Notes: generated from the letters alone by a model not told the origin. A stretch of 46,553 bases of DNA from Sediminibacterium sp. (GCA_030054095.1 JASGCO010000023.1:1-46553), one strand, 5' to 3'. Numbered from the stretch's first letter, positions 16,348-25,495 are shown. Translations and numbers: made by a program.

Positions 16348-16876
16348 GCAGATTAAAATAACGGAATGGCCGCACCGCCGGGTGAAAGGGCTGACTCTGG
16401 CGGAGGTGTTGGTGACACTGGCCTTAACGTCTGTTGTTGTTACACTGGCTTATACGGGTTTAAATTACGTTCAGAAATTGTACGCGCAGTACCGGCAGCA
16501 AACCCGCTTTATTCAGTCGTTAAGTCATTTACAAACCCGTTTGCAGTACGAAGGGTTAAAAGCCCGGTATGTATTGCAAACCGCGGAAACGGAATTTCAG
16601 ATAGTGAGAGACAGCGCGAAAGTCACCCTGAAACTACTGCCGGAATCGGTTATTACCACGCAGGGCATACAAACCGATACGTTTTATGTTAAAGCCCGGC
16701 AGATTGAGCGAACCTATCAGCCGGTAAAAAATCCGCTTTACGCGGGGCGCCTGATACAGTCGTTATCGTTTCAATGTGAGTTTACCAAACAAAAATTTAA
16801 TATCTATTTTTATAAACCTTACGACGCCTCTGTTTTACTGGAACTGGAAGGTGCAGAACTAAGCAAGCAGAACTAA
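16337..16876 (+). CDS. GspJ/PilW-like minor pseudopilin
   Basis: 179 aa. Leader of 18 residues ending VKG, then LTLAEVLVTLALTSVVVTLAY with Glu at +5. The C-terminal ~140 residues are predicted beta-rich (QIVRDSAKVTLKLLPES, LSFQCEFTKQKFNIYFYK). The gene overlaps the previous pseudopilin gene by 11 bp and ends 1 bp before gspF. With the GspI- and GspK-like proteins it probably forms the pseudopilus tip complex. Confidence 0.8.
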   Translation: MGVKQIKITEWPHRRVKGLTLAEVLVTLALTSVVVTLAYTGLNYVQKLYAQYRQQTRFIQSLSHLQTRLQYEGLKARYVLQTAETEFQIVRDSAKVTLKLLPESVITTQGIQTDTFYVKARQIERTYQPVKNPLYAGRLIQSLSFQCEFTKQKFNIYFYKPYDASVLLELEGAELSKQN

Positions 16877-16877
16877 T

Positions 16878-18035
16878 ATGGCCCAGATTGATTTAAAAAA
16901 ATACCAGCAGAAGTCCTCCGCGCCATCGGCAAAAAGTGAGCCGAAGTCGCGCGGTTTGGCGGATGTAATGAATATGGAAGTCCGCTGGATGGAAAAGAAA
17001 TTTGGCGCCAAAGAAAAAGAAGCGTTTTATTCTGAATTAGGCTTGTTGCTTTCCACCGGTGTTAATATCAAAACCGCCTTTGAAATTATTGAGGAAGAAA
17101 TGACCAATAAAAAGCACAGGGCTTTACTGGAACAGATTAAGAACGCTATTATAGGCGGAAAATCCATTCACGAAGCGGTAGGCGAACACGCGCACCTTTT
17201 TTCGAAGTACGAAATACAAAGTATCAAAATAGGCGAAGAAACCGGAAAGTTGCCGGAAGTGCTAAAAGAACTGGGCGCTTTTTATTTATCCAGCATTAAA
17301 TTACGGCGGCAGATTGTAGGCGTATTAACCTATCCGGTGGTTGTTATCAGTATGGCCATTTTGATTGTTTACTTTATGCTCAGTTTTGTGGTGCCTGTGT
17401 TTAGCGACATATTCACACAAACCGGGGGCGAATTGCCGCAACTTACGCAACTTCTGATTCGCCTGAGTAATAAAAGCGATTTGATTTTTTATACCTTGTT
17501 TGGCATAATGGCCGGTTTTTGGATTTTGCACAAAACCCAATCGAAAAAAGAATGGTACCGGCAGTACACTTCGGCACTACTTTTGAAAATTCCGGTAGTC
17601 AACAAACTTATACAGAAAATCTATCTGGCACGGTTTTGTCAAACCATGAAATTATTGACTGGCGCAAAAGTGATGATTAACGACGCGCTTGATTTGGTGA
17701 TGAACATGATAGAGTATTATCCCATTGAGAAGGCCCTGCAAAGTGCCAAACGGGAAGTGGTAATGGAAGGAAAACTTTTAAATGAGAGTCTGGCATCGCA
17801 TTCTATTTTTCCGAAGAAATTGGTTTCACTTATAAAACTGAGTGAGGAAGTAAACGCACCGGAAGTCATTTACGATAAACTCCATCAGCAGTATTCTGCC
17901 GAAATTGAACACCAGCAGGCGGTGATTGGGAAGTTGATAGAACCTGTGTTTATTATTCTGCTGGGTGTATTTGTGGGATTTATTCTGGTGGCCATGTATT
18001 TGCCAATGTTTGAAATGAGTACTGGCAGTTTTTAA
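16878..18035 (+). CDS. gspF: Inner-membrane platform protein GspF/PilC
   Basis: 385 aa, typical length. Two repeated GspF domains are visible: the first about 40-165 (EAFYSELGLLLSTGVNIKTA, IQSIKIGEETGKLPEVLKEL) and the second about 245-365 (ARFCQTMKLLTGAKVMINDA, LVSLIKLSEEVNAPEVIYDK). Membrane helices are at about 150-180, 200-216 and 355-378. GspF sits under the pseudopilus and passes the motion of GspE to the pilin subunits. The N-terminal ~45 residues are a cytoplasmic extension rich in Lys and Ser. Confidence 0.95.
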   Translation: MAQIDLKKYQQKSSAPSAKSEPKSRGLADVMNMEVRWMEKKFGAKEKEAFYSELGLLLSTGVNIKTAFEIIEEEMTNKKHRALLEQIKNAIIGGKSIHEAVGEHAHLFSKYEIQSIKIGEETGKLPEVLKELGAFYLSSIKLRRQIVGVLTYPVVVISMAILIVYFMLSFVVPVFSDIFTQTGGELPQLTQLLIRLSNKSDLIFYTLFGIMAGFWILHKTQSKKEWYRQYTSALLLKIPVVNKLIQKIYLARFCQTMKLLTGAKVMINDALDLVMNMIEYYPIEKALQSAKREVVMEGKLLNESLASHSIFPKKLVSLIKLSEEVNAPEVIYDKLHQQYSAEIEHQQAVIGKLIEPVFIILLGVFVGFILVAMYLPMFEMSTGSF

Positions 18036-18076
18036 AAATGAAATATTAGGATTAACTTTATATAAAGAAACGGAAC

Positions 18077-18508
18077 ATGCGAAACGTAAAATTACATTGG
18101 AGAAGGATAGGCCATTTAAAGGCTAAAGGAATGACGTTGATTGAGTTGTTATTAGTACTGGCGCTGATTGGTATTTTATTATCTATGGCGGTTCCGAAAC
18201 TTATGCCGTTGATTGGTCGAACCAAATCGTTAGAAGCTCAGATGCAGTTGAAGCATTTGCTGAGTTTAGAGAAAAATTATTTCTATATCAATTCTAAATA
18301 CACCAACAATCTGGATGATCTGGGGTTTGAACAATCCAAATTGGTTTCCGCGGGCGGGAAAGCGAATTATAAAATTGAAGTGGTAGAAGCCAGTAATACC
18401 GGGTTTGTGGCCAAGGCGACTTCTATTACCGATTTTGATCAGGATGGGCAGATGAATGTATGGCAGGTAAATCAGGAAGAGGAAATTAAGGAGATAACCA
18501 AGGATTAA
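18077..18508 (+). CDS. gspG: GspG-like major pseudopilin
   Basis: 143 aa. Leader of 18 residues ending AKG, then MTLIELLLVLALIGILLSMAV with Glu at +5 (residue 23). The C-terminal part includes SITDFDQDGQMNVWQVNQEE (from residue 116); the D-F-D-Q-D-G stretch at 119-124 resembles the calcium-binding loop of GspG. Size and position before the peptidase suggest the main pseudopilus subunit. It is 41 bp after gspF; a separate promoter is possible but not seen. Confidence 0.85.
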   Translation: MRNVKLHWRRIGHLKAKGMTLIELLLVLALIGILLSMAVPKLMPLIGRTKSLEAQMQLKHLLSLEKNYFYINSKYTNNLDDLGFEQSKLVSAGGKANYKIEVVEASNTGFVAKATSITDFDQDGQMNVWQVNQEEEIKEITKD

Positions 18509-18515
18509 CTGGCCG

Positions 18516-18986
18516 GTGTTGGTTTCTGTATTTTGGATCCTTTTAGTTCCTGCGGCGGTGGGAATTGTGTATCAGGATTTTCGTTACCGTAATATTAAGG
18601 TTTGGTTAATCGCGTTGTTTCAGGTGCTAGTATGGGGTGCATACCTGTTACGGTTTCCGGTAACGTCTTTTTTTATCAATCTTTTGTTTTGTACACTCTA
18701 TGCTGTGTTGTGTTACGTTATCCTGTCGTTGTATTTTTATTTTCGCACTGGTAAAGTGGTTAAACTACTGGATCGTAAGTTAGGTTGGGGCGATGTATGG
18801 GTAGTGTTTTGCATTGGGCCGTGTTTGCCACCGGATGTCTTTGTTTATTTTTTTACGTTGGTTTTTGTTGGGGCATTATTGCTTCATTTTATTTTTTCGG
18901 GCAGCCGGAAAACCGTTCCCCTGGCGGGATATATGATAACGGGCTATGTGGCGTATGAGGCGTATTTACTAACGGTGTGTGTTTGA
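18516..18986 (+). CDS. Prepilin peptidase, short A24 form without methyltransferase domain
   Basis: 156 aa from GTG at 18516 (no ATG nearby). It is an integral membrane protein with about five to six helices. Two catalytic aspartates of the A24 family are visible: D21 in YQDFRYRNI after the first helix, and D93 in the GxGD motif (GWGD, 90-93). It lacks the N-terminal cytoplasmic CxxC methyltransferase domain of GspO/PilD and is thus like TadV-type or archaeal minimal enzymes. It should cleave the 18-residue leaders of the pseudopilins encoded just upstream. Last gene of the T2SS-like operon. Confidence 0.85.
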   Translation: MLVSVFWILLVPAAVGIVYQDFRYRNIKVWLIALFQVLVWGAYLLRFPVTSFFINLLFCTLYAVLCYVILSLYFYFRTGKVVKLLDRKLGWGDVWVVFCIGPCLPPDVFVYFFTLVFVGALLLHFIFSGSRKTVPLAGYMITGYVAYEAYLLTVCV

Positions 18987-19221
18987 GATTTAGTGTTGTA
19001 ACATTGGTTTGCTGTAAAAAAAATATCTGCTTGATTTTTAGTTGTTTATTTGTTTTAAAGGAAAAATTATTTGTTAAAAGCTGTAATTTATTTTTTTTAA
19101 GACGTTATCTATATTAATTTTGAAGCAACAAATAACTTAAACACAAAAAAGAAAAAACAGATTTAAACCAACCATAAACTTCAGAATAAACTTATCCTTA
19201 ACCAAATTTAGATAAACGATT
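18987..19221 (+). promoter_or_regulatory. AT-rich intergenic leader with possible -7 element
   Basis: The 235-bp gap between the exporter operon and the secreted-protein genes is very AT-rich. TAATTTTG at 19115-19122 matches the -7 TAnnTTTG consensus, but no TTTG lies at the right distance upstream, so the promoter is tentative. The 100 bp before the next ATG are A-rich and unstructured, typical of Bacteroidota 5' leaders. No terminator hairpin was seen after the peptidase gene. Confidence 0.3.
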
Positions 19222-19734
19222 ATGAAAAATATTCATAAGTGCGTTCTGTTATTAGTATTCCTCGCATTCAAATTCAGCGCACAAAATTGCTCCACTTGTA
19301 GTGTCACTATAAATGACAATAGTAGTTCTTCGTACACGATAAATGCCGGGCATACTTTATGTATTGATAGCCTTGGAAATTTTGAAGGTTCAATAGTTAT
19401 CAATGGGGGATTACTGTGTAATAAAGGAATTTTTAGTCCTAGCACAGTGATTTTTTCAGGAGGAACTATTCAAAATTATGGATTAATGACTTATCCCGGA
19501 AATGTACTATTAACTAACGGCATAACACTTAATAACCTGCCGTCAGGTGTAATTAACATAACAGGGATGTTGGAGTTAAATGGTGGTATCATAGATAATC
19601 AAGGGGTGTGGAATGTTAAGAAGGGATTAATAAATACGATGGGTGGATTTACGAATTCGGGTATTTTTAATTGTGAGCATTTAAGCGGATCCAATACTAT
19701 CAGTAATTCCGGAACACTAAACACAGAAGATTAA
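19222..19734 (+). CDS. Small secreted paralogue of the N-terminus of the next protein
   Basis: 170 aa. Signal peptide at about 1-21 (VLLLVFLAFKFSAQ). The mature part starts NCSTCSVTIND and contains YTINAGHTLCID and GSIVINGGLLCNKG. These align with QCTGCSITLNA, YTVNAGSTLCVN and GNIRLNGGTVCNNG of the 1510-aa protein. The family is not recognised; the repeated G-G-x-I-x-N-x-G pattern suggests a beta-solenoid. It stops after the N-terminal module and 21 bp later the large paralogue starts. It could be a genuine short form, a subunit that seeds assembly of the large protein, or the remains of a truncated copy. Confidence 0.75.
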   Translation: MKNIHKCVLLLVFLAFKFSAQNCSTCSVTINDNSSSSYTINAGHTLCIDSLGNFEGSIVINGGLLCNKGIFSPSTVIFSGGTIQNYGLMTYPGNVLLTNGITLNNLPSGVINITGMLELNGGIIDNQGVWNVKKGLINTMGGFTNSGIFNCEHLSGSNTISNSGTLNTED

Positions 19735-19755
19735 CAAGGCTTATTTATAAGTTCT

Positions 19756-22700
19756 ATGAATAGAATTCAGAAAAAATTATCGGGAATAGTGCTGGTGGTA
19801 TTATTCCTTTGGGGATGGGGGCAATTATTTGGGCAGTGTACAGGATGCTCCATTACACTAAATGCTAATACAAGTACCGCTTATACGGTAAATGCAGGCT
19901 CTACGCTGTGTGTTAATCCAGGTGTAACGGCAACAGGTAACATAAGGTTAAATGGAGGAACTGTTTGTAATAATGGTACGCTTACCAATATGACATTTTT
20001 GAGTGGTACTTTTAATAATTACAATACATTTTCATCATCTACAGCTATAACAGCAGCCATAAATGGTTTATGCAGAATTAATAATTACGCTAATTCTACT
20101 TTCTCAGTTAACGCAGGCTTTAATCTGGCGGCTACAACAGCGGCTATTCAGATGATTCTGAATGTAGAAAAATCTTCCCGTTTTTCTGTTCTCAGTTCCA
20201 GTAATACAAGGGGTATTTTAACGGTTAGTGTTGGTGTTAATGGTGTAGCCAGTGGAACTGTGCCAACAGTATTTGAAGTCCAATCTAATTTTGCGGTAAA
20301 TCGCGTAGAGTTAGCGTTAATTAATGAGACTAACGCAACAACAAATTTTTTGGGAATGAGTGGATTCAATAATGGTTCTCCGAAACGGATTACCAATAGA
20401 GGAAATCTTGTTTTCGGTAGTGCTGTGACGGTTGGCGGAGATGGAGGGGGGAATGGAACGTTTGAACTGAATAACCTTTCGGTTTGTACGTTTAGTGATA
20501 CGTATTCAACCAGTATGACGAATGGTACTGTCAGTATTGTAAATGACGGAACGCTTACGGCCATGTCAAATATTACCATGAACGGTGTGAACCATAATTT
20601 CACGAATAACAGATTATTTAATGGCATCTTTGATTTAAAACTGGATCGAAGTGTTGTCGTAAACACAGGAACCTTAACCAGCAGGGATATTAATGCCAAA
20701 ATAACTACTATTACCAATTCTAAACGGATTGAGCTGACGCGTAGCTTCATAACCAGTCACTCTCTGGCGGTAGTCAATAATAATAACTATATAAAAGCCA
20801 CTACTAATTTTAGTGTTGGAGGCGGTACCGTAAACCTGGGGCAGGGGAGTTTAGTTTATACCGGGAATTATTATAATACAGGTACGGGAGCGGTGGTAAC
20901 GGGACCGGCTTCTGCACCTACACTTACCAGTTATCCTAGGCTTATCGTCACGGGTACATCGCAAAATACGCAACTTCTCAGAAAGTATATTATCTTTTAT
21001 GATCAGAGTCTGGTAGCTTCTTCCGGAAACCTTAATTATGGTATTGATAATGTATCTAATCCATCTTTGATTGAGGCAACGGTGTTGTTTGGCTGCCGGT
21101 CTCTTATTCCGGTTGATGTTCCTGTGGCAGTAAATAATTGTACGGTGTTGGGGAATGCGTATCTGCTCCAGGCTGCTGCAAATGGTCTTTCGACGGTTAC
21201 AATAGGCTGTATAGGGCAATCGGTAGATCTTATTACTGCGTTTAATTATTCCCTATCTGCCCCGTTTCCGGCAAGTCCTGATCCAAATACCACTACCACT
21301 TATACCTGGCAGCCTGGTAGTTTAGCTAATTATAATCCAATAGCGACACCTTCGGTGACAACTGTTTATACCGCTAATGCTACGTATAATAATTGTGTTT
21401 ATACGGCCACTTGTCAGGTAGTAGTGAACGCACCCCCTCTACCGGTTATCAGTTATGGCAGCAATACGTTAATAACCGCGCCGGCAAACCCATCAGGAAC
21501 CAGCTTTACGCCTACATTGGCTACCGGGCCATCGGGAGGAGTATATAGTTATGTCGCAGCACCCAGTAATACCTTGAATCTTAATACAGCAACAGGTGTT
21601 ATTACAGCTGCAGGCAGCTCTTTAGGTACATATACGGTAATATACACAATTGGCCCTCCTACATTTTCATGTAATTATACCAACTCGGTTGTAGTAACTG
21701 TAAATGATAATTTGTGTAATTTAACAATAAACGCTGCGGTAGCATCATTATGCCATGGTGATCAGTTTCAAATTACTGTTGCCACACCTCCTTCAGCGTC
21801 ATACACCTGGAGTCCTTCTACGGGATTAAGTTGTGTCAATTGTACGAATCCATTATTAACTTATACAGCCGGAGGACCTCTGGCATATACACTAACCGTT
21901 TTTAATAACGGCTATTGGTGCGGAGATCGTACGTTCAGGATAGAACCAATTAACGATTGCCCGGGGCAGACTATTACCGGCTGCTGCTTTAGCAATTATG
22001 GCGCGGGGGTTTATATAAGCGATGCGGGTGCACATCTGAATGTGTATTGTAATGTGTTAAATGAAATTTCCGGTTTAAGTTTACTAGCTCCCTCTACTTA
22101 TACCTATGATAAAGGAAGAGTAGAGAGCGAGGGGAACCTGAATGCCAGTATGGAATGGATTAATAATGGGCAAAATACCATGTATGTGTTAAGTCCCACG
22201 ATAAGTGTTCAGCAAGGAACCACCAGCCTGATAGGTTATATTAATCAAAATATCAAAGGAAATAGTGTTACCAGATTTAACAGGCTTAATCTTTTAGGTA
22301 ACGGGCAGCGCGTATTAATGATTGATGCAATGGCTAATTCTGATCTGGACGTATCGTCCAATGAATTGGTAATTCAGCAGTATAATTTTTTGATGAAGAA
22401 TCCGAATTCTAACATATACCGAACTTCCGGATTTGCCAGCACAGCCCCATCCGGTTATTTTTCGCGCTACATGGCCTCTCAAACGGCGCTGCCAAATAAA
22501 GCGTATGGTTATCCGTTAGGAGCATCCGCTAATGGTACCATTAGCCCTTACCGTTACCGGCCTCTGGAATTGTTTAATAATTCACCTGTGCAAAGCGATG
22601 AGGTTAGTGCCAATTTTATTAACGTATCTCCTTCTTTTCAGGATGCTGATTTTACAAATCCTAATGCCATGATTACGAATACGCTAACGGATCAATCACC

Positions 22701-24288
22701 AGTTATAACGCAGCGGAATCAATCCTATTACCATAAAATTAAAAACACGCAAGCCAACGCTCCTTTGTCAGACATTTATGTTCGTTCGTATTATCCTTCT
22801 ACCGATGGATCCTTTTATGGTTTGGGTGAGTGGGAACCTGCCCCCGGATTATCAACGTATTGGTGGGGGCCTACGCCTGGTTCGGCAGGGAGTTCTACTC
22901 CTGTTGTAAACGGATTGGCTAACGGACTTGTTTACGCGGTGGCCAACGGTACATTTAATTTTAATGGTAAACCATTTAGTTTAGCCAGCACCGGATTTAG
23001 TATCAATACTTCAGGGTATGGATTCGGAAATGGTGGATTAGGAAACGTGGTTACACTTAATCCCATCCCAACATCTACCACATCTGTTGGAACATCCAGT
23101 TCTACAACTTCGGGCAGTAATGGCTCCGTAACGACCAATAATAGCACCACGTTAACGGTTAATAATGGGGTAACCAGCAGTACCACTACTTCAACAAATG
23201 GAAGTACTACTTCTACAGTTACCAGTGTAAGTACAACTTCCGGAAATAGTACAAACAGCACGGTAACCGTTACTAATGGAAGTGCTACGACTGTTAGCAG
23301 CAGTACTTCAACCACGGGACCAGGAGGTGTTGTTACGGCCACACAGGTAACAACTAACGGAACAGGTACCGTTGTGACAACCAGTACCACTCAGCCAACA
23401 TCGGGAGGGGTAGGCGCTTCAACAGTAGTAACTGTATCAGGAGGTGTAACGACTACCAGTATAAGTACTACTGTAAATAATGGGAATGCCGTTGTTAATA
23501 CCACAACTATTAACACAGTTTCGGGGAGTGGAACAGTTACTACAGTACAAAGTTGTACAACCGTACCTGTTGGCGCCAGTGAAGCGGTAACATGTAATAC
23601 CTATACGTTAGGTATGCCGGGATCAACGGTGGTAACTACTTACACAAACAGTACGAGTCCAACAAATACAATTAACCCGGGTAATCCCTCTAATCCTTAT
23701 GGGCCTGGTAATAATTCTATTCCCGGAAATCCAATGGCTAGTACGTATGAATTAAACATTAGTTCCGCTAATTCCTGCGATTTGCCCGGGAAAGTAAGAT
23801 TCACGATCACACCTAATGGCACCATTAGCCCATCCAGTGTACAGTTTGTAGATCCGGTAACGAATCAGGTGTTAGGCGAACTATCGGATGAAGCCTACGC
23901 TATTAATAACGTGTCTTTATCTATCTCTCTTAATCCATCTCCTCCTGATTTGCTGGCCAGTTGCGTTAACAGTATTTCCATACTTACATCAACCCTTGGC
24001 GATTATATTTTAGACAGAAGCAGTCATCCTTCGGAGGTTGTAGTTATCACGGTGCCAGGTACCAACAGCCCGTTACAATTACTGGGCGGTACAGGCGGGG
24101 TAACTGTAAGTAATTACACAGGTGTGGTAAACGGATATACAGTTACTCCTGTAGGGCCACCTGGTGTGTATACTATATCGTTCGGAACATTACCTGACGG
24201 TGTATATGAAATCAGTTTTGTTGTAAATAACGGATCTGCATACCCACCATTTTCAAGAACCATTAAAGGACAAATTATTATTAAGTAA
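19756..24288 (+). CDS. Large secreted surface protein with Ser/Thr-rich linker
   Basis: 1510 aa. Signal peptide at about 1-27 (GIVLVVLFLWGWGQLFGQ). The N-terminal ~430 residues are beta-solenoid-like with repeated GTFNN, NNGT and NRG phrases. Residues of about 490-720 hold PKD/Ig-like segments (CVYTATCQVVVNAPP, TYTWSPSTGLSC). Residues of about 740-1100 form a second large domain. Residues of about 1105-1300 are a low-complexity Ser/Thr/Val/Asn tract, followed by a Pro/Gly/Asn hinge and a final ~190-residue domain. The C-terminus (RTIKGQIIIK) shows no T9SS sorting domain, so another exporter is likely. The T2SS-like system encoded upstream is the obvious candidate. Function is unknown; adhesin or matrix protein is a guess. 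Confidence 0.8.
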   Translation: MNRIQKKLSGIVLVVLFLWGWGQLFGQCTGCSITLNANTSTAYTVNAGSTLCVNPGVTATGNIRLNGGTVCNNGTLTNMTFLSGTFNNYNTFSSSTAITAAINGLCRINNYANSTFSVNAGFNLAATTAAIQMILNVEKSSRFSVLSSSNTRGILTVSVGVNGVASGTVPTVFEVQSNFAVNRVELALINETNATTNFLGMSGFNNGSPKRITNRGNLVFGSAVTVGGDGGGNGTFELNNLSVCTFSDTYSTSMTNGTVSIVNDGTLTAMSNITMNGVNHNFTNNRLFNGIFDLKLDRSVVVNTGTLTSRDINAKITTITNSKRIELTRSFITSHSLAVVNNNNYIKATTNFSVGGGTVNLGQGSLVYTGNYYNTGTGAVVTGPASAPTLTSYPRLIVTGTSQNTQLLRKYIIFYDQSLVASSGNLNYGIDNVSNPSLIEATVLFGCRSLIPVDVPVAVNNCTVLGNAYLLQAAANGLSTVTIGCIGQSVDLITAFNYSLSAPFPASPDPNTTTTYTWQPGSLANYNPIATPSVTTVYTANATYNNCVYTATCQVVVNAPPLPVISYGSNTLITAPANPSGTSFTPTLATGPSGGVYSYVAAPSNTLNLNTATGVITAAGSSLGTYTVIYTIGPPTFSCNYTNSVVVTVNDNLCNLTINAAVASLCHGDQFQITVATPPSASYTWSPSTGLSCVNCTNPLLTYTAGGPLAYTLTVFNNGYWCGDRTFRIEPINDCPGQTITGCCFSNYGAGVYISDAGAHLNVYCNVLNEISGLSLLAPSTYTYDKGRVESEGNLNASMEWINNGQNTMYVLSPTISVQQGTTSLIGYINQNIKGNSVTRFNRLNLLGNGQRVLMIDAMANSDLDVSSNELVIQQYNFLMKNPNSNIYRTSGFASTAPSGYFSRYMASQTALPNKAYGYPLGASANGTISPYRYRPLELFNNSPVQSDEVSANFINVSPSFQDADFTNPNAMITNTLTDQSPVITQRNQSYYHKIKNTQANAPLSDIYVRSYYPSTDGSFYGLGEWEPAPGLSTYWWGPTPGSAGSSTPVVNGLANGLVYAVANGTFNFNGKPFSLASTGFSINTSGYGFGNGGLGNVVTLNPIPTSTTSVGTSSSTTSGSNGSVTTNNSTTLTVNNGVTSSTTTSTNGSTTSTVTSVSTTSGNSTNSTVTVTNGSATTVSSSTSTTGPGGVVTATQVTTNGTGTVVTTSTTQPTSGGVGASTVVTVSGGVTTTSISTTVNNGNAVVNTTTINTVSGSGTVTTVQSCTTVPVGASEAVTCNTYTLGMPGSTVVTTYTNSTSPTNTINPGNPSNPYGPGNNSIPGNPMASTYELNISSANSCDLPGKVRFTITPNGTISPSSVQFVDPVTNQVLGELSDEAYAINNVSLSISLNPSPPDLLASCVNSISILTSTLGDYILDRSSHPSEVVVITVPGTNSPLQLLGGTGGVTVSNYTGVVNGYTVTPVGPPGVYTISFGTLPDGVYEISFVVNNGSAYPPFSRTIKGQIIIK

Positions 24289-24291
24289 AGT

Positions 24292-24843
24292 ATGAAATAT
24301 AGTGGATACATAGCATTGATTATAAGTGTACTGTTAGCGGCTTATGTGATTTATGACAAAGTGGGTGCCCCATCTGTAAAAAAGGTAGGATACATAGAGA
24401 TGGATAAGCTGGTATTTGAGTATAAAGGCATGAAAGAAGCGACGGCTAGGTACGAGCAGAAACTGAAGTCATGGAATAAGCAGCAGGATTCTTTAAAGGA
24501 AGAAGTGATGAAAGTATATCATCAGCTTAAGGTGGATTCGCTGGCACATGATAAACAAAAGTTAAAGGACGATGTAAGACGGTTTCAATACCTGCGGGAA
24601 GGGTACGCTAACTATGCGCAACAACTGGAAGCAAAGGCTGGAGAAGAAGATAATACATTAACAGCGGGAGTGATTAATCAGTTAAATGAACATATTAAAA
24701 CATTTGCTGAGACAAACGGTTTTGATGTGGTGTTGTGCAGTTCTCCTCAAAATTATAATGTGGGTTATGCCCGTGAAAAAATAAACATTACAAAGCAAGT
24801 ACTTGATTTTGCAAATAAAGCTTATGAAGGAGGGCACAATTAA
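24292..24843 (+). CDS. Skp/OmpH-like periplasmic chaperone
   Basis: 183 aa. An N-terminal membrane helix or signal (about 5-22, YIALIISVLLAAYVIYDK) is followed by VGYIEMDKLVFEYKGMKEA, the typical start of OmpH/Skp. A long Lys/Glu/Gln-rich helical segment (about 50-125) would form the tentacle coiled coils. The C-terminal part has FDVVLCSSPQNYNVGY, which matches the strand at the base of the family. Skp chaperones hold unfolded outer-membrane or secreted proteins in the periplasm. A dedicated copy next to giant exported proteins suggests it keeps them export-competent. It starts 3 bp after the preceding gene. Confidence 0.85.
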   Translation: MKYSGYIALIISVLLAAYVIYDKVGAPSVKKVGYIEMDKLVFEYKGMKEATARYEQKLKSWNKQQDSLKEEVMKVYHQLKVDSLAHDKQKLKDDVRRFQYLREGYANYAQQLEAKAGEEDNTLTAGVINQLNEHIKTFAETNGFDVVLCSSPQNYNVGYAREKINITKQVLDFANKAYEGGHN

Positions 24844-24845
24844 TA

Positions 24846-25484
24846 ATGCGGAGTCATACACTACATAATTTTATTTTTTTCGTTCTGTTTGCCGCAATCA
24901 TGACTAGGTGTGGTATAAAAACTATTGAGGATATGTCCGCCTACAGGAAGTATATTTTTAATCCGGAGCATGGGCTGGTTCAAACCCGTGAGGTGTCGGG
25001 GCTGGTTTATAAAGTGAATTATTTGCCCGGCGCTTATCTGGCTTATAATACCTGTGAAGGACTTTCCGGTTTATCCGGGCGGGGTAAAGACAGCATTGTA
25101 AGCAGTTACGGACAGTCATTGACATTTTTATTAAATATAGGTCCGGCAAAAAATGAAGATGTTGATATTACACGTTTGGGCGTAGCTAATTACGAAGAAT
25201 TTGCCAATCGTTTGGAGCAAATGGCCTTTAAGGCCGGCGACTGGATAACTTTAAGAGTGGGAGAAAAAGAGTACCGTCCGGCTATTGTACGTATGGAAAA
25301 CATAAATGCTCAGGAACGCAGCCGGAACTTTATGGTGGTTTTTGAAAGTAGTGAGGCCTTTAAAAAAGACTTAGATCTTGGCGACTGGACATTCATTTAT
25401 AATGACGCTTTATTTGAAACAGGTATAAACAAATTTTTATTCCGGAAAAAAGATATAGACGCTTTACCAGAATTTATTTTTTAA
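24846..25484 (+). CDS. Envelope protein of unknown function, possible lipoprotein
   Basis: 212 aa. The N-terminus has a hydrophobic stretch (about 9-19, FIFFVLFAAIM) followed by TRCG, where Cys22 could be a lipidation site, although TR before Cys is not a good lipobox. The rest is soluble, with GLVYKVNYLPGAYLAYNTCE at about 51-70 and a Lys/Asp-rich C-terminus (LFRKKDIDALPEFIF). No family is recognised. It starts 2 bp after the Skp-like gene and ends 11 bp before the first giant YD-family gene, so it is probably co-transcribed. Similar small proteins may serve as assembly partners; this is only inferred from position. Confidence 0.7.
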   Translation: MRSHTLHNFIFFVLFAAIMTRCGIKTIEDMSAYRKYIFNPEHGLVQTREVSGLVYKVNYLPGAYLAYNTCEGLSGLSGRGKDSIVSSYGQSLTFLLNIGPAKNEDVDITRLGVANYEEFANRLEQMAFKAGDWITLRVGEKEYRPAIVRMENINAQERSRNFMVVFESSEAFKKDLDLGDWTFIYNDALFETGINKFLFRKKDIDALPEFIF

Positions 25485-25495
25485 AGAAAGAGAGT

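Noticed and set aside
20148..20750. Minus-strand 200-codon ORF opposite the 1510-aa gene
   Set aside because: Opposite-strand shadow of a low-complexity coding region; no start context or domain.
22932..23390. Minus-strand 152-codon Val/Pro/Leu-rich ORF
   Set aside because: It is the complement of the Ser/Thr-rich tract; the odd composition follows from ACN/AGY codons read backwards.
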